A DNA stretch of 64,000 bases, from NCBI GenBank assembly GCA_949752745.1, contig OX457031.1:4011915-4075914 (forward strand), given 5' to 3'. This DNA comes from Protula sp. h YS-2021 (Eukaryota > Annelida > Polychaeta > Sabellida > Serpulidae). Made by a program: the position numbers and the translations under genes. The notes below the pieces were generated by a model. The model saw only the letters and a program-made list of their open reading frames with translations, was not told the origin of the DNA and ran no database searches. Of the stretch, positions 35,391 to 47,559 are shown piece by piece; within the stretch, counting starts at the first letter, position 1; each line of letters opens with the position of its first letter.

Positions 35391-36400
35391 TTTTTACTTT
35401 CGGTTGTTGACTTTATACCTTAACGAACAACACAGATAGACAACGATCGTTTATTTCCGGGTATGCCTCACTAACTTTTGATCTCACTTTTGACGATAGC
35501 TTAGTCAGTATGTTTAAGCCAGGGACTCACTCATTTTGAGGGCCACAGTTAACACTAAACTATGTTTATGCATATCCCGAAATATGAACAAAAAACACTA
35601 TAACAATTAGTCAATAATAATGGTAATATGACCTCTGTGTCTCTTGTAAGCTCCGTTTTATTACCATCAGAATTATTACCTGACGTAAAATTGCCCACCA
35701 GCTTGTGAAATCACAAGTATTGTGAAATTCTGCTTCATTTCACACTGCAATGTTTATTAGCAAAAAAAAATCGTGACGTCAGAATTTATCTAAGATTTTG
35801 GAATGAAAACTATGCCAAAGAAAAACTGCATCTTCCAAAATGCCTCTGCGTCGAAACAGGGAGTACATTTTGTTACAGACAGACAGCAGAGACGGGGGGC
35901 GGGAGGATGGGGGGGGGGGGGAGAAAGGAGTTCAAATTATAATAAGTTATTTTATTTTAATTGTTTCGTACTCGGGATAGATCTTCAATCGTTTGACCTA
36001 CACGCAGTGTGTTTATTTATTTATTTCATTTGATTTTTTTTCGTCTGTTTGTCTAGAAATCTACTGTCCCCGATCACGTGCATTCGATTATTTATTTTTA
36101 TTTTTATTTATTTATTCGTATTTAGTCGGGTGTGTCTTTTGACAGATGACCAGCTTGACATATGTGCCATTTGACGGGCGTGTCGTATTTGACACGTCCA
36201 GAGATAACGTCACAAAAGTTCTGACACCACTGATAAGAAAAGATCGCCACTGCGATATCATTAAATTATTAATTACCCATAACCAGTGTCTAATCAATCG
36301 AACGTCAAAGAACTATTGTTATAAAATGTATTTATATGACTTTATATGAGGCTATTCACTTACGCGATGCAGAGGCAACACTTACAAGTGTCACATACAT
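35391..36400. other. Intronic stretch, nothing coding
   Basis: G-run at about 35908-35921, TTTA repeats near 36010-36118, and TTTGACAGATGACCAG/TTTGACGGGCGTGTC phrases at 36138-36200. No gene recognised. Confidence 0.5.
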
Positions 36401-36402
36401 GT

Positions 36403-36622
36403 GTGTGGTGGGAGGGGGGAGGGGGAGGGGGAGGGGGAGAGGGGAGGGGGAGAGGGGAGGGAGATAGGGGAGCGAAGGGGGATGGGAGGGGACGGGGAGA
36501 GGTGGTTGGTTTGAGGGGGACAGGGAGGGGAGGTGGGAGGGGAGGGGAGGGGGAGGGGGAGGGGAGATTTGAGGGGGGACAGGGAGGGAAGGTGGGAAGG
36601 GAGGGGAGGGGGAGGGGGGGTG
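36403..36622. repeat. Polypurine GGGGGA tract
   Basis: GGGAGGGGGAGGGG-type degenerate repeat, purine on the plus strand. Gly/Arg and Pro/Ser frames are artefacts. Confidence 0.9.
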
Positions 36623-36823
36623 ATTGTTTATGAGTTTTCTCACATGTTTACTGTCCCTATGCGCACGTACTCAAACGAACAAAATAAGCCCATAAGAAAA
36701 TGGAAACTTTGTTTTTCTTGCAAGTTCCAGGTCACGACAATCCAGTACAATTATACAAAACACAATATTCCGTTATATATGACCAATAAAAAGACTTAGT
36801 TTGCACCTATTTTTCTAATTGCT

Positions 36824-36884
<61 letters not shown>

Positions 36885-36890
36885 GCAATA

Positions 36891-36961
<71 letters not shown>
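36824..36961. repeat. (TAA)n-(TTA)n inverted microsatellite
   Basis: About 20 TAA units, a short GCAA interruption at about 36885, then about 24 TTA units. The whole is a near-perfect palindrome of roughly 60-bp arms. Confidence 0.95.
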
Positions 36962-36962
<1 letters not shown>

Positions 36963-37124
36963 ACTATTTCTATTATTAAGATTGGAAAATATAGCGGAAC
37001 CCTGCCAGCCGTCCAGATTTTAGGGGTTGGTCCTATTTGTGGGAGTCCTCATAAAAGGATGCACCTAGCATGGGGACATGTGGACAACTGTGAGAAGTGG
37101 TCCAGTGAGTGAAATGATTCCATT

Positions 37125-37910
37125 TCCTGGGTGGTCCTGCCCCGCGGAGTTTTCCTATCCTGTAGTGCTCCTATCCCGCGGTGGTCCTGTACCACTGTGA
37201 TCATACCCCGGAGTTTTCTTATCCCGCAGTGGTCCCATGCCATAGTAGTCCTATGTCGGAGTGGTCCTATCCCGCGGTGGTCATGTCCCACTGTGGTCCT
37301 ATCCCGGGATTTTTCTATCCCGGGATGGCCCTATCCCACTGCAATCCTATATCAGAGTGGTCCTATACCGGGTGATCCTATCCCAGAGTGGTACTATGCC
37401 CGGGTGGTCTTATCCCGGGGTGGTCTTTTCCCTGGGAGGCTCTGTCCCGTGATAGCCCTATCCAGGAGTGGTACTATCCCGAGGTGGTCTTTTCCCTGGA
37501 TGGCTTTATCCCGGGATAACCCTATCCCGTGGTGGTCCTATGCCCGGGTGATCCTATCCCGGAGTGGTCCTCTGCCCGGGTGGTCCTATCCGGGAATGGC
37601 CTTTTCCCTGGGTGGCTTTATCCCGGGATAACCCTATCCCGTGGTGGTCCTATGCCCGGATGATCCTATCCCGGAGTGGTCCTCTGCCCGGGTGGTCCTA
37701 TCCCGGAATGGCCTTTTCCCTGGGTGGCTTTATCCCGGGATAACCCTATCCCGTGGTGGTCCTATGCCCGCGTGATCCTATCCCGGAGTGGTCCCCTGCC
37801 CGAGTAGTCCTATCCCGGAATGGCCTTTTCCCTGGGTGGCTTTATCCCGTGATAGCCCTATCCCGGAGTGGTACTCTCCCGGGGTGGTCATACTCTGAGG
37901 TCCTCTATTG
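37125..37910. repeat. About 20-bp CCCGGGATGGTCCTAT minisatellite
   Basis: Basic unit GGTGGTCCTATCCCGG. From about 37560 a higher-order unit of about 115 bp repeats (GGTGGCTTTATCCCGGGATA). Tryptophan/proline-rich frames through it are artefacts. Confidence 0.9.
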
Positions 37911-38590
37911 GCCAGATAATCCTTTTCTGCGTCTGCTCAAACTATAGTTTAATTTATTTTTCCATGAAAGGTTGAGAAAAAACAACAAGCATCATAAACG
38001 TTTTACAAAAATAAACAAAATAGATAAATACATAAATAAAACTCTGACTAGCACGCTAGGAGTAAAAATAACGCGAAATACTCCACTCGAAAACAAACTA
38101 ATTTTTGAGCAAATTTTGATAATCGAAGTCTCACCGCGGGGGTCCAGCGTTCCATGTTTTAATAGAAAACGCACTCAGCACGCCACTGAACTATCCAACC
38201 CGCAGGCCATTATATATCAATTAGCGTCAAACAAGCCGATCACACAATGCCTTTTGCTCGTACATGCCAAGTTCGGTGCCTTTTAAACGTTATTTTTCCT
38301 TTTTTGTACACCGCATTCTAAAAGACATGTCTCACATTGTGAGGTAAGCAGCTGTTTGCTGGACTAACCCACTTCTTTTACAAGCCGCATTTTCTGGCAC
38401 AGAAATTAGGTGCCCCACTTAATCTTATTGACGAACATTAGCGCACCAGAAAAGAGCACCCTGGGTAAAAAGCAAATGCTTCAAAATAAACAAGAATTTT
38501 GCCCTTTTGCACCCATGTTTAATTGCTTATTGTCTTCACTTTTCGGTTGTAGTAGTTTATAAAATAATTTTTTAAAGCTGCAACAAGCTG
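37911..38590. other. Intronic stretch, nothing coding
   Basis: The 104-codon frame at 37972-38286 has no recognisable motif and is probably chance. Confidence 0.45.
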
Positions 38591-38591
38591 C

Positions 38592-38594
<3 letters not shown>

Positions 38595-38687
<93 letters not shown>
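38595..38687. repeat. (AT)n microsatellite
   Basis: Uninterrupted AT run ending 23 bp before the Tc1 element. Confidence 0.98.
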
Positions 38688-38689
<2 letters not shown>

Positions 38690-38710
38690 GGAAAAATTGG
38701 TTAATATATA

Positions 38711-40231
38711 CAGACCCAAAAAAGAAAGTATCCAGGCGCATAGCCGAATAACTTTTTTATTTTTAAAACAAATATAAAGTTTTCATATTTGCACAACTGA
38801 TTTATTAGGTCATGTTTATGTGTATGCCACTTTTATTAAGAGATGAATTCAATAATCAGGTAGGCGCGAAACAATGTGATAGTTACCATAGGCACTGCAA
38901 TAGCGTGTTTATGTGGGGTGTAAGTATTGTTTATTGACTCGTACAGTTTGCTAAAAGATAGCCTTATGTTTAAACAATTGGCAATTTTGTTCCAAAACCT
39001 TGAAGAAAAATGCCACGGCTCTCTGAAACATAAAGGAAACGAGCAATAGGCATGTTGAGTATAGGCGCATCCACGAGAGAGGTGGCCAGACGCTTTGGGT
39101 GCACTCGAGCAACAATTAATCGTTTACGACGGCGCTATAGAGAGACCAGAAGCACTCGGGACAGATCGCGTACCGGGCGGCCTCGTGTAACGACCGCTGG
39201 ATAAGATCGAAAAATTCGCTTACAGCATCTGCGCGACCGCTTTCGCACTGCCGCTATGACTGCAAGCGAAACTTCTGGCACTCACAACCCACGCATGTCC
39301 AGCCACACGGTAATGAATCGCCTCCGCGAGCATGGAATTCAATGTCGCCGGTTACTGGTTGGTATCGTGGACAACGCATATCGAAGTCAAAATCGCATTC
39401 ATAGGGCCGCAATCATAGACAAGGAGCGTGGAGACACCGCAACTGGCGACGTGTGTATTCAGTGATGAATCTCGATATCAACTGCATCGTGTAGACGGTC
39501 TGCACGAGTATACAGGTGTGTTGCAGAACGTTACACCACATCCAGCGTACGACAAGTTGATCGGTTTGCTGGTGGTTATGCTATGGGGCGCAATACGCTT
39601 TGGCTTGCGTTCGCAGCTCCTCGTTATTGATGGTAACTTGACGACTAAGCGCTACATTGACGCCGTATTAAGTGCTCAAGTTGTCCTCTATGTACAGCAG
39701 ACTCCAGATGCCATTTTTATGCACGATAATGGACGTCCGCACGTGTGCCAGAAGTACCTTATGGCAAACAATGTTCAGCTGCTTCCATGGCCCCCATATT
39801 TACAGGAGCTTAATCCTATTGAACATTTATGGGATCATCTGGATCGCCAAATACGGGCCAGACAACCACCTCCGCGAAGCCACGCAGAACTCCGCCAAGC
39901 ACTTATTGTCGAATGGTATCGTTATCCCCAATACAAGATCAACGCAGTGGTGACGTCAGTGCCCAGAAGAATCCAAGCTATGCTCAATGCTAATGGTGGA
40001 CACACGCGATATTGAGAAAAGGACAAAGTGGTGTTGTTCGTGTAAATGAAAATTCACACCCGTGTGATAATCAAGATGCTGTGATTGCGCAGTTAACTGA
40101 TCGAATTCATTGAAACCACGGTATCCCACAGAACTGATGTTGGACCTTAATATGTGAGACATTCATTTGGATTGATTATTTTCAGACACAATAGAGTTTA
40201 AAATTGCTGGATACCTTCTTTTTTGGGTCAA
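38711..40231 (+). mobile_element. Tc1-family DNA transposon, full length, inactive
   Basis: The left end CAGACCCAAAAAAGAAAGTA and the inverted right end (TTGACCCAAAAAAGAAGGTA on the other strand) continue as TATCCAG, giving about 25-bp TIRs with 3 mismatches. TA dinucleotides flank both ends (38709-38710 and 40232-40233), the expected Tc1/mariner target duplication. Length is 1521 bp. It inserted beside the AT microsatellite. The single transposase gene inside is broken. Confidence 0.93.
39010..40015 (+). pseudogene. Tc1 transposase pseudogene
   Basis: The frame begins MPRLSET and hits TAA at 39031-39033. It continues with the helix-turn-helix region MLSIGASTREVARRFGCTR and the GRPRVTT linker, then a second TAA at 39202-39204. 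LQHLRDRFRTAAMTASE and the second paired-like helix follow. Between about 39428 and 39465 the frame shifts by +1 into CVFSDESRYQLHRVDG, DGNLTTKRYID, HDNGRPH and LNPIEHLWDHLDR, ending NANGGHTRY. Catalytic Asp, Asp and Glu are all present. The spacing between the second Asp and the Glu is 31 residues, not 34, so three residues are lost. Two nonsense codons, one frameshift and this deletion mean it cannot make transposase. Confidence 0.93.
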
Positions 40232-40339
40232 TATATTAAAACCTTAAAAATTGTTTGAGCCTCGATTTATTTTAAAGTGTATTTTACTGTTACTGTTACA
40301 ACTACCAGTCTCAGACTAGATGTCAAATATCAACCTTCC

Positions 40340-40600
40340 CCTCCGACTGACTGTCTAGTCGTCTGACTGATTGACTGACAGACTGACAGACTGACTGACT
40401 GAGTGACTGACAGACTTACTGATTCGCTGACTAACCGACTGACAGACTTACTGACTCGCTGACTGACTGACCGTCTGACTGATTGACTGACTGACTCGCT
40501 GACTGGCTGTCTAACCGTCTGACTGACCAACTCACTGACTTCCTAACCGTATGACTAATAGACTCACTGATCGACAAACCGACTCACTGACTGATTGATC
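40340..40600. repeat. (GACT)n-derived tract
   Basis: Degenerate GACTGACTGACT with occasional CGCT and CCGT units. Val/Ser/Gln frames on the minus strand are artefacts. Confidence 0.9.
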
Positions 40601-40734
40601 AACTCGTCGCTAGATTTACCTTATGACTACCTGTCTGGTTCGGAGATGCAGTCACTGAATTTTATAAAGAGCTAAGAATTTCGCAGCGCTTGCTCCCTTA
40701 GTCTAAACAGAACCACAGCATAGCCCGATCACCT

Positions 40735-41090
40735 CATAAATAGGAACCACATCACAAATAGAACCGCTTCATGAATAGGACCATCTCATAAACAGGACCA
40801 CGTCATAAGTAGGATCACCTCATAAACATAACCACGTCATAAATAGGATCACCTCAGAAATGTGACCGCGTCATAAATAGGATCACTTCATAAATATGAC
40901 CACGGCATAAATAGGATCACCTCATAAATATGACCACGTCATAAATAGGATCACCTCATAAATATGACCATTTTATAAATAGGATCACCTCATAAATATG
41001 ACCACGTCATAAATGGGACCGTATCATGCACATGACCACCCCTTAAACAGGGCCACGCCCTAAATAGGACCACAACATAAATAATGTCAC
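40735..41090. repeat. 17/34-bp minisatellite
   Basis: Alternating CATAAATAGGATCACCT and CATAAATATGACCACGT half-units, about 20 in total. Confidence 0.9.
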
Positions 41091-42150
41091 TTTTCAAAAG
41101 TCCTGTTCCTTGCGCCTTTCCCTATGAAAAACCCCACAAACGGGAGCACGTCAGACCCACTGGCGTTTTTTTTTTTTAGTTTTTGCTTTTGTTTTTGTTT
41201 TCTTTTGAAGGGGGTGAGTTTCTCTTTAAACTCCCCATGTGGTTCAGCGTGTAAAAATAACTTATTTGAAAAATGCAGTTACTGAATGAGAAATCAAGAT
41301 TTGTTGTTCTTGAAGACAGACATCGGGACTGATCGTTCAATTCAAATCGAGTCAACTGAGGCACCTCGGAAAATGTTCACAAGAGCAAACCCGTACTAAG
41401 TCAATATGTATATATTCACACAGGGCAAACATTTCCAAACATTGCCCATACCAAATCAACAAGTTCATATCCCTCCTCCTCCCCCCCTCTCCCCTCTCTC
41501 CTCTCTCCCCTCCCCCCTCCCCCACCCTCCGGTGCCCGTGGCGTGTTTACGTAGCGTAATGGGGCGAAGACCAGTCACACAACACAACAACAACTGTGCG
41601 TATATGTTAGAGTAAACCCTCATGACCCGGCTTTTACGATCAATTTTTCCCAGGGTTATTTTCTTTACCATGCGGATGTCTGGGCTCCAGGATACGTCAA
41701 AAAAGTGTGGAGAGACCGTGTTAGTCCTGGATTTAAATACTCTCAGATATTTTTTACTTTATTGCTTTTTTTAATCGAAGACAGTAAACATTACGTTTTT
41801 TTTTGTTTTATAATATGTTTGGAATTTTATGTTGTTTATTGAGTAATGCCACACGATCATAGGAAACTCTTGCTCTGGTGAAATTGTAAACCGTGCCCTA
41901 ACCACATCAAGAATCGTGCCCTAACCACATTAAGAACCGTGCTCTGACTAAAACTGGCTTATTTTTTGTGATGCGTGGTAAACCAACTGATACATTTTTA
42001 TCACGTGTATTACGTAATTTGTCACGTGTTTCACAACTGACCAATCCGATGCTGTGCGTAAAAATTTGCCAGTATTTGAATTTACTGCGGCTGAGTGATT
42101 TGGATGCGGGTGAGTTTTGGTTTTGATCAAATTACCCTTAGTACACTCCA
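41091..42150. other. Intronic stretch, nothing coding
   Basis: CT-rich tract at about 41472-41530 and poly-T near 41167-41178. GTGCCCTAACCACAT appears twice near 41893-41925. No gene recognised. Confidence 0.5.
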
Positions 42151-42155
42151 ATCTC

Positions 42156-42343
42156 GTTGTTATTTAACGGCTGACCTCTGGAGAGTTCTATCGGTTATGT
42201 ATAACTACAAGACGGATGGTTTTTAAAACAGGTTTCTGTGTTGCAATAAGCGTACTACTTTCGTGGAACCCCCAGTGGCCCCAGGGAACAAAAAATGGTT
42301 TCAAAGACAACAGACCGAACAGCCGCAGAGGCTGAACAAGAAC
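42156..42343 (+). mobile_element. GTTGTT-TIR element, copy C
   Basis: The left end GTTGTTATTTAACGGCTGAC is clear. The interior shares AAGACGGATGG, ACTTTCGTGGAA and AACAGACCGAACAG with copies A and D. The right TIR is internally deleted (GCAGAGGCTGAACAAGAAC). It lies head-to-tail with copy D, 23 bp away. Confidence 0.7.
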
Positions 42344-42366
42344 ACCTCCTGTGCTGAACGATCCCC

Positions 42367-42554
42367 GTTGTTATAAAACAGCTGACCTCTTAAGGAAATT
42401 TATCTGCTACGTATGAACACAGAGCGGATGGATATTTTAAAGTGTAGTTCTTCTCTTTATGAGCACTATTTTCTCGGAGTCCCCAGCGGGTCTGCTGAGT
42501 AAACAGGTCTTAAACACAACAGACCGTCGTAGAGGTTGGCTGTTGGACAATAAC
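42367..42554 (+). mobile_element. GTTGTT-TIR element, copy D
   Basis: The left end GTTGTTATAAAACAGCTGAC and the right end GAGGTTGGCTGTTGGACAAT plus AAC form about 24-bp imperfect TIRs. The flanks GAACGATCCCC (42356-42366) and GAACTATCCTT (42556-42566) share 8 of 11 positions and may be a worn 11-bp duplication. Confidence 0.75.
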
Positions 42555-42970
42555 AGAACTATCCTTTCTAATGAAAAACAAAGCCTCGTTTTGAGCATTA
42601 CAATCTCACTAAAAGAGATCAGGAGGGTTAACGTACAGATACGCGTAACATTTGACTTAGAATTTTAGTTCAAACCCATTCTACCTTAAGAATTTTAATT
42701 TGTAAATATACAGTCAACTCACATGTCATTTTATCTCAAAAATAAGTGTAGTTAACGTAGCGGGTGACTTCAGTTCGCAATGAAATACGTCAAATATTTA
42801 ATAATCTTTTACCTTGCTCGAACGGAAATGGTAACATTTGTGTTGTCACAGTTTTGACCGAGGTTTTATTCAACACAATGTCAAGTGAACCTCAGTGTAA
42901 TATCTTTCTTAAACATTGTAGTATTAATGCACAGCATGATTATTATGGTAACTAAATGACTCGTGTAATA

Positions 42971-43170
42971 NNNNNNNNNNNNNNNNNNNNNNNNNNNNNN
43001 NNNNNNNNNNNNNNNNNNNNNNNNNNNNNNNNNNNNNNNNNNNNNNNNNNNNNNNNNNNNNNNNNNNNNNNNNNNNNNNNNNNNNNNNNNNNNNNNNNNN
43101 NNNNNNNNNNNNNNNNNNNNNNNNNNNNNNNNNNNNNNNNNNNNNNNNNNNNNNNNNNNNNNNNNNNNNN
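42971..43170. other. Assembly gap of exactly 200 N
   Basis: Scaffolding placeholder, true size unknown. The flank 42555-42970 is AT-rich with nothing recognised. Confidence 1.
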
Positions 43171-43394
43171 ATCACATTTGCAATTTTAATACACCCTCCC
43201 GTTTCTCGTTTTCAATTTCATACATTCCGATTTCATAACGTAACGTAAATGATGCCCCAGAAGTAATATTTGTTTTGTTCTATGGTAAGGCTAAGATAAA
43301 TAAAAAATAAATATCCATAAAATGAAATCGACAACGTATATCAATCCTTTGCATAGAACTGAAGCAGGTTACTCAGGGTTTAAGGCAATGCTAT

Positions 43395-43700
43395 CGGTGA
43401 AGAAAGGCTGGAGGGAGCTAGGGAGGGAGGGAGGGAGTTAGTGACGGAGGGACGGAGGGAGGGTCGGAGGGAGGGACGGAGGGACGGAGGGAGGGACGGA
43501 GGGACGGAGGGAGGGGCGGACGGAAGGACGGACGGACGGAAGGATGGACGGCTCGACGGACGGACGGTATGGACGAGGGACGGAGGGAGGGAGCTGAGTG
43601 GGTTGTGGGGAATGAGAGAGGAAGTGAGGGAGGGTGAGAGGAAAGGAAGAATGGAGAAAGTGTGTTGGTGAGGGAGGGAGGGAGGGAGGGAGGGAAGGGA
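43395..43700. repeat. Polypurine GGGACGGA/GGGA tract
   Basis: GGGACGGAGGGAGG-type repeat followed by (GGGA)n, and a G-run at about 43721-43732. Minus-strand proline/serine-rich frame 43380-43823 is an artefact. Confidence 0.9.
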
Positions 43701-43744
43701 AGAGGAGAGAAGGAACAGAGTGGGGGGGGGGGGAAGGGGGATAA

Positions 43745-44455
43745 GGAAGGGGGAGGCTAACACAGCAGTCCTCAGTACAAATCTTAAACTACACCGTAAG
43801 ACCTTGGCTACACAAAGTGGCATTTTGTGTATGATTCAATTGTATTAACTCTTCTTAATAACATAGTATTGATTTTATCATCAAGGCAGGATTACTTTAA
43901 TTCCATTTTGACAAAATTGCTTGAAAATTTTTTTTTTTTCATTTTCGGAAATGTGTGCAAAAAATATTTTTATGTGAAGAATTTAGTCGCTTGTGTAGTA
44001 TGCAGCGGTAAATCCTCCGTTTTATTAATAATGATCAATAATCGATCAATACCGATTTCAGATATTTCCGAAAAAAAATACCAAGACATTTCCAGCAGTA
44101 TTCGAATCTGTCACCTCCTGTTTTTAATGAAGTAAGGTCCATAATTTTACACACCACAATTCGGATGTAATCGATCTTAATATGTGCTGACGGCAAGGGC
44201 GGATAAGGGCGTTTTTGCTTGCTCCACACAGTTTTCTAACTCCCTTATTCAGTTTTTTTTGTCAGAGGAGACAGCCTCTGTGTATTTTACAAGTTCAAAT
44301 AGATTTAGTCCACTTGCCTCTGTGAATTTACACACATGTGTCACCTGCTGTCGACCACAAAGGAAAGTGACTTCCGGGGGATGGGTGGGGGTGGTCGGAG
44401 GGGAGTGGTGGCAGGGAAAACGTCCATCACGCGTGGCCAGGAGTAACGCATTCCT
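43745..44455. other. Intronic stretch, nothing coding
   Basis: AT-rich with poly-T at about 43929-43939. The 102-codon frame at 43827-44135 has no recognisable motif. Confidence 0.45.
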
Positions 44456-44460
44456 TACCT

Positions 44461-45060
44461 AACATATGCAACTACACAGAGACAACCATAAACACACAAA
44501 ACCACCCACATAACCACACATATGGCCACATACACATCGGCGTTGTTATCCAACAGCCAACCTCTACGGCGTTTCGGTTTGTTGTGTATAACACCTTTTT
44601 ACTCTGTAGACCCACCGGGATTCCACGAAAATAGTACTCGTAAAACTGAGGGGCTACTTTTAAAAATGTCTATCCACTCTACCTGGCAGATAGATTTCTC
44701 AGAGGTCATCTGTTTTATAACATGACACATGACAAACAATCACATACAACAACGAGCACAACCACAAACATAACCACAAACACAACCACACACACAGCCA
44801 CACGCAATCACACATAACCACACACATGACAACTTACAGAGCCACACATAACCCCACACAGCAAAAACACAACTGCAAACATAACATACACAACCACACG
44901 TACAGCCACAATCACAACCACACACAATCATAAACATAACCATACATACGACCACTCCCACAGGCCACACAGAACAACACAAAACCACAACATAACACAC
45001 AACCACACACAATCACACATAACCACAAACCTACACACACGCACAACCAAACGCGACCAC
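44461..45060. repeat. ACACAACCACA minisatellite interrupted by copy E
   Basis: CA-rich 6-10-bp units (ACATAACCACACA) at 44461-44535 and 44722-45060. The GTTGTT-TIR copy E sits between the two parts, suggesting insertion into the array. Cys/Val frames on the minus strand are artefacts. Confidence 0.85.
44542..44721 (-). mobile_element. GTTGTT-TIR element, copy E
   Basis: Reverse orientation: GTTGTTATCCAACAGCCAAC, GTGTATAACACCTTTTTAC, CGAAAATAGTACTCGTAAA and AGAGGTCATCTGTTTTATAAC line up with the reverse of copies A and D. It is flanked on both sides by the CA-rich array. Confidence 0.8.
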
Positions 45061-45066
45061 ATATCA

Positions 45067-45650
45067 ACGCCTAAACAACGTTGTTTAGACGCTTGTTTTT
45101 GGACCCAACCAAAACCCCTCTTTCCACGACGACTGATCAAGGTCTTTGGTGCAAATCGGAAAAATTGACGCTGCAGAGAGGCAGAAAAATCCTAGACGTC
45201 AGCGTCACAACCAATGACCAGTCTCATCATGTTTCTCGCTTACCGGAAATGGAAGCCATGACTGGTCACTTCGAAAACAGACCAAAGTCACTAAGGAAAA
45301 TATTGGAATTCTAGGTGCGCGAAATTTTCAGTAAAAAAAAATATTCATGAAAATTAACTTGATTCCTATCCTTGGCGGAGGGGTTACCAGGACATCTTAT
45401 TGCTGTCACTTGTCGGCTTTACAACGTCGGAAGAAAGACGTGATTCGACTTTTCATTTGCAACCTTTTCGAAACGCTGATTAGAGCAGATAAAACGTTGC
45501 CTAATCGATGTCCATACATCGTCAGTAAGTAGATGCTGTTACGATTTCCATAGGCAACCGAATCCGACCTAGATCCGAGTCTGGTCCAATGCCTGGTCCA
45601 ATGGTGCAATGCCCATCTAACATTTTTCCAGCGTCACAATGTTTACTGGA
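45067..45650. mobile_element. ACGTTG-arm element, copy 45
   Basis: Left arm 45067-45215 (CAACGTTGTTTAGACG, GGTCTTTGGTGCAAAT, GACGTCAGCGTCACAACC). The core is CCGGAAATGGAAGCCATGAC at about 45242, then TCACTTCGAAAACAGACC. The right arm ends GCGTCACAATGTTTACTGG. The left TIR is not clear. The core matches 59.29 and, reversed, 61.4 kb. Confidence 0.65.
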
Positions 45651-45775
45651 GGCGTGAAACTATTATTGACTAGCTACGAAAATGTTGACCTCAAGGTCAA
45701 CGGTTTCTTGCTGGTCAATAAGTTTCATATTGACTAAAAAGTGGTCAATATCTGCTAATTCCAGTAAAAAGAACA

Positions 45776-46260
45776 CAGGGTAGGGGAGCGTGTCAAGGAG
45801 GGTGTCAGGGAGTGTAACAAGGAGGGTGTCAGGGAGGGTATCAGGGAGGGTGTCAGGGAGAGTGTCAGGGAGGGCGTCAGAGTGGGTGTTAGGGAGGGTA
45901 TCAGGTTGGGTATCAGGGAGAGTGTCGGGAGAGTGTTAGGGAGGGCGTCAGGGTAGGGGAGCGTCTCAGGGAGGGTGTCACGAGAGTGTCAGGGAGGTGT
46001 CAGGGAGGGTATCAAAGAGGGTGTCAGGGAAAGTGTCAGGGAGAGTGTTAGGGAGGGCGTCAGGGTAGGGGAGCGTCTCAGGGAGGGTGTCACGAGGTAG
46101 TCAGGGAGGTGTCAGGGAGGGCATCAAAGAGGATGTCAGGGAGAGTGTCAAGGAGAGTGTGGGAGAGTGTCAGGGAGGGCGTCAGGGTGGGTGTCAGAGC
46201 GGGTGTCAGGGAGGATATCAGGGTGGGTGTCAGGGAGAGTGTCAGGGCGGGTAGAGACTC
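45776..46260. repeat. 12-bp GTGTCAGGGAGG array
   Basis: About 35 degenerate units, with a longer internal duplication carrying GCGTCAGGGTAGGGGAGCGT at about 45775, 45948 and 46060. Arg/Val/Gly and Asp/Thr/Pro frames are artefacts. Confidence 0.92.
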
Positions 46261-47140
46261 CCAGAACAACTTGGCTGGTGCCTGTATATGACACAGAAAT
46301 TAGCTTTTGAAACAACCCTCTTGAACTCAATGAGACAACAAGATAAAATGCCAATCTTAATCCTTCGTCTCAAGTCGATAAGATTTTAAAAACTGTAGGA
46401 GAAAAGACAAACAGAAAAATAACAAGCAGAAAACGTAGCCGCAAAAATTCTTTGATCTTTGATCATGCTATGAATGAGAGATTATTTAAAGTTGTAGCAT
46501 TTATTTATTCATACGCGATAGCAAGGAAATCATGCCCTCGCTTGAGCGTAATTAACTTCAGACAAAATACGAGAGGTTTGATCAATTTGTCCGGGCATTG
46601 TGGACTTAGTTGTTTTTATTCCTCGCTCTCTTTTCGCGATAAAGGTCTCCAATTTTCTATTGGTTTGGCCTTTTTGACACTGGTGACAATCGTTAAGGTT
46701 GATGAGGCGTGTAGAATCGGTATTCAAAACATGGAGTTCAGGAAAATATGCGCATAATAATTGGAAACATTTTATGCGTTTTGGATGCAAATTGAAAAGG
46801 TTAACACGAGTGATCTCAAATATTTATTAGTGTCGCAAATAGTTCTGTTTGCAAGGTTGATTATAGAATTATGTCCGAAAAAAAGCCGAATGTCAAGAAA
46901 ATGTTTGATTTTTAATATAAAGTAACTTAATGGTGACAGTAAGATTGGGTAAGAAAAAAGGGGGAGGGGTGGGACTCAAATATGTAAGACATATTTGCAG
47001 GATTATTTCGGTTCCAGGGTGGCTAGCCAAGTGAATTAACGTGGACTAAAAAGCACACACACAATCCAAAGACGCACGCGTTTTAGGTGCCTTGCCGCGT
47101 CTGTAATATGTTTGTATCTGCGAAAGGGCAGTGAATGTTC
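46261..47140. other. Intronic stretch, nothing coding
   Basis: The 101-codon plus frame at 46452-46757 has no recognised motif and is probably chance. Confidence 0.45.
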
Positions 47141-47144
47141 ATGG

Positions 47145-47257
47145 AGGATTGAGGTGGGGAAGGGGGTGAGGAGGGGGGCAGTGTTGGGCGGAGGGATGGG
47201 GGGGGAGAGGTTTACCTTAACAAAAGGAAAGAATGGGGGGGGGGAGAGAGGGAGAAA

Positions 47258-47311
<54 letters not shown>
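47145..47311. repeat. G-rich tract followed by (GA)n
   Basis: GGGGGAGG-type purine tract ending in a pure GA run at 47260-47311. Confidence 0.92.
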
Positions 47312-47559
47312 ACGACTCACTTTAACTGGTGTCCCAATCCATATGGATTATACGCAGCACGTGATTGGTAATTTTCCTATTGAATTATCGTGTTTTCTTA
47401 GTTACGAATCCACGCTAATTTTGTATTCGTTATCAGTATGGTTTCCAATTGAAATTATTTTTTTTCCTTCCCTAAGGCTTTTTATTTAAAGGCAAGAGGT
47501 CCTTATCGCTAGTATTCAGTGAATAATAAATTTGCAAGCTTGTACATAATATGACCAGC

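Noticed and set aside
37131..37631. 166-codon Trp/Pro/Ser frame
   Set aside because: Translation of the CCCGGGATGGTCC minisatellite.
42924..43189. Frames of X residues
   Set aside because: They run through the 200-N gap.
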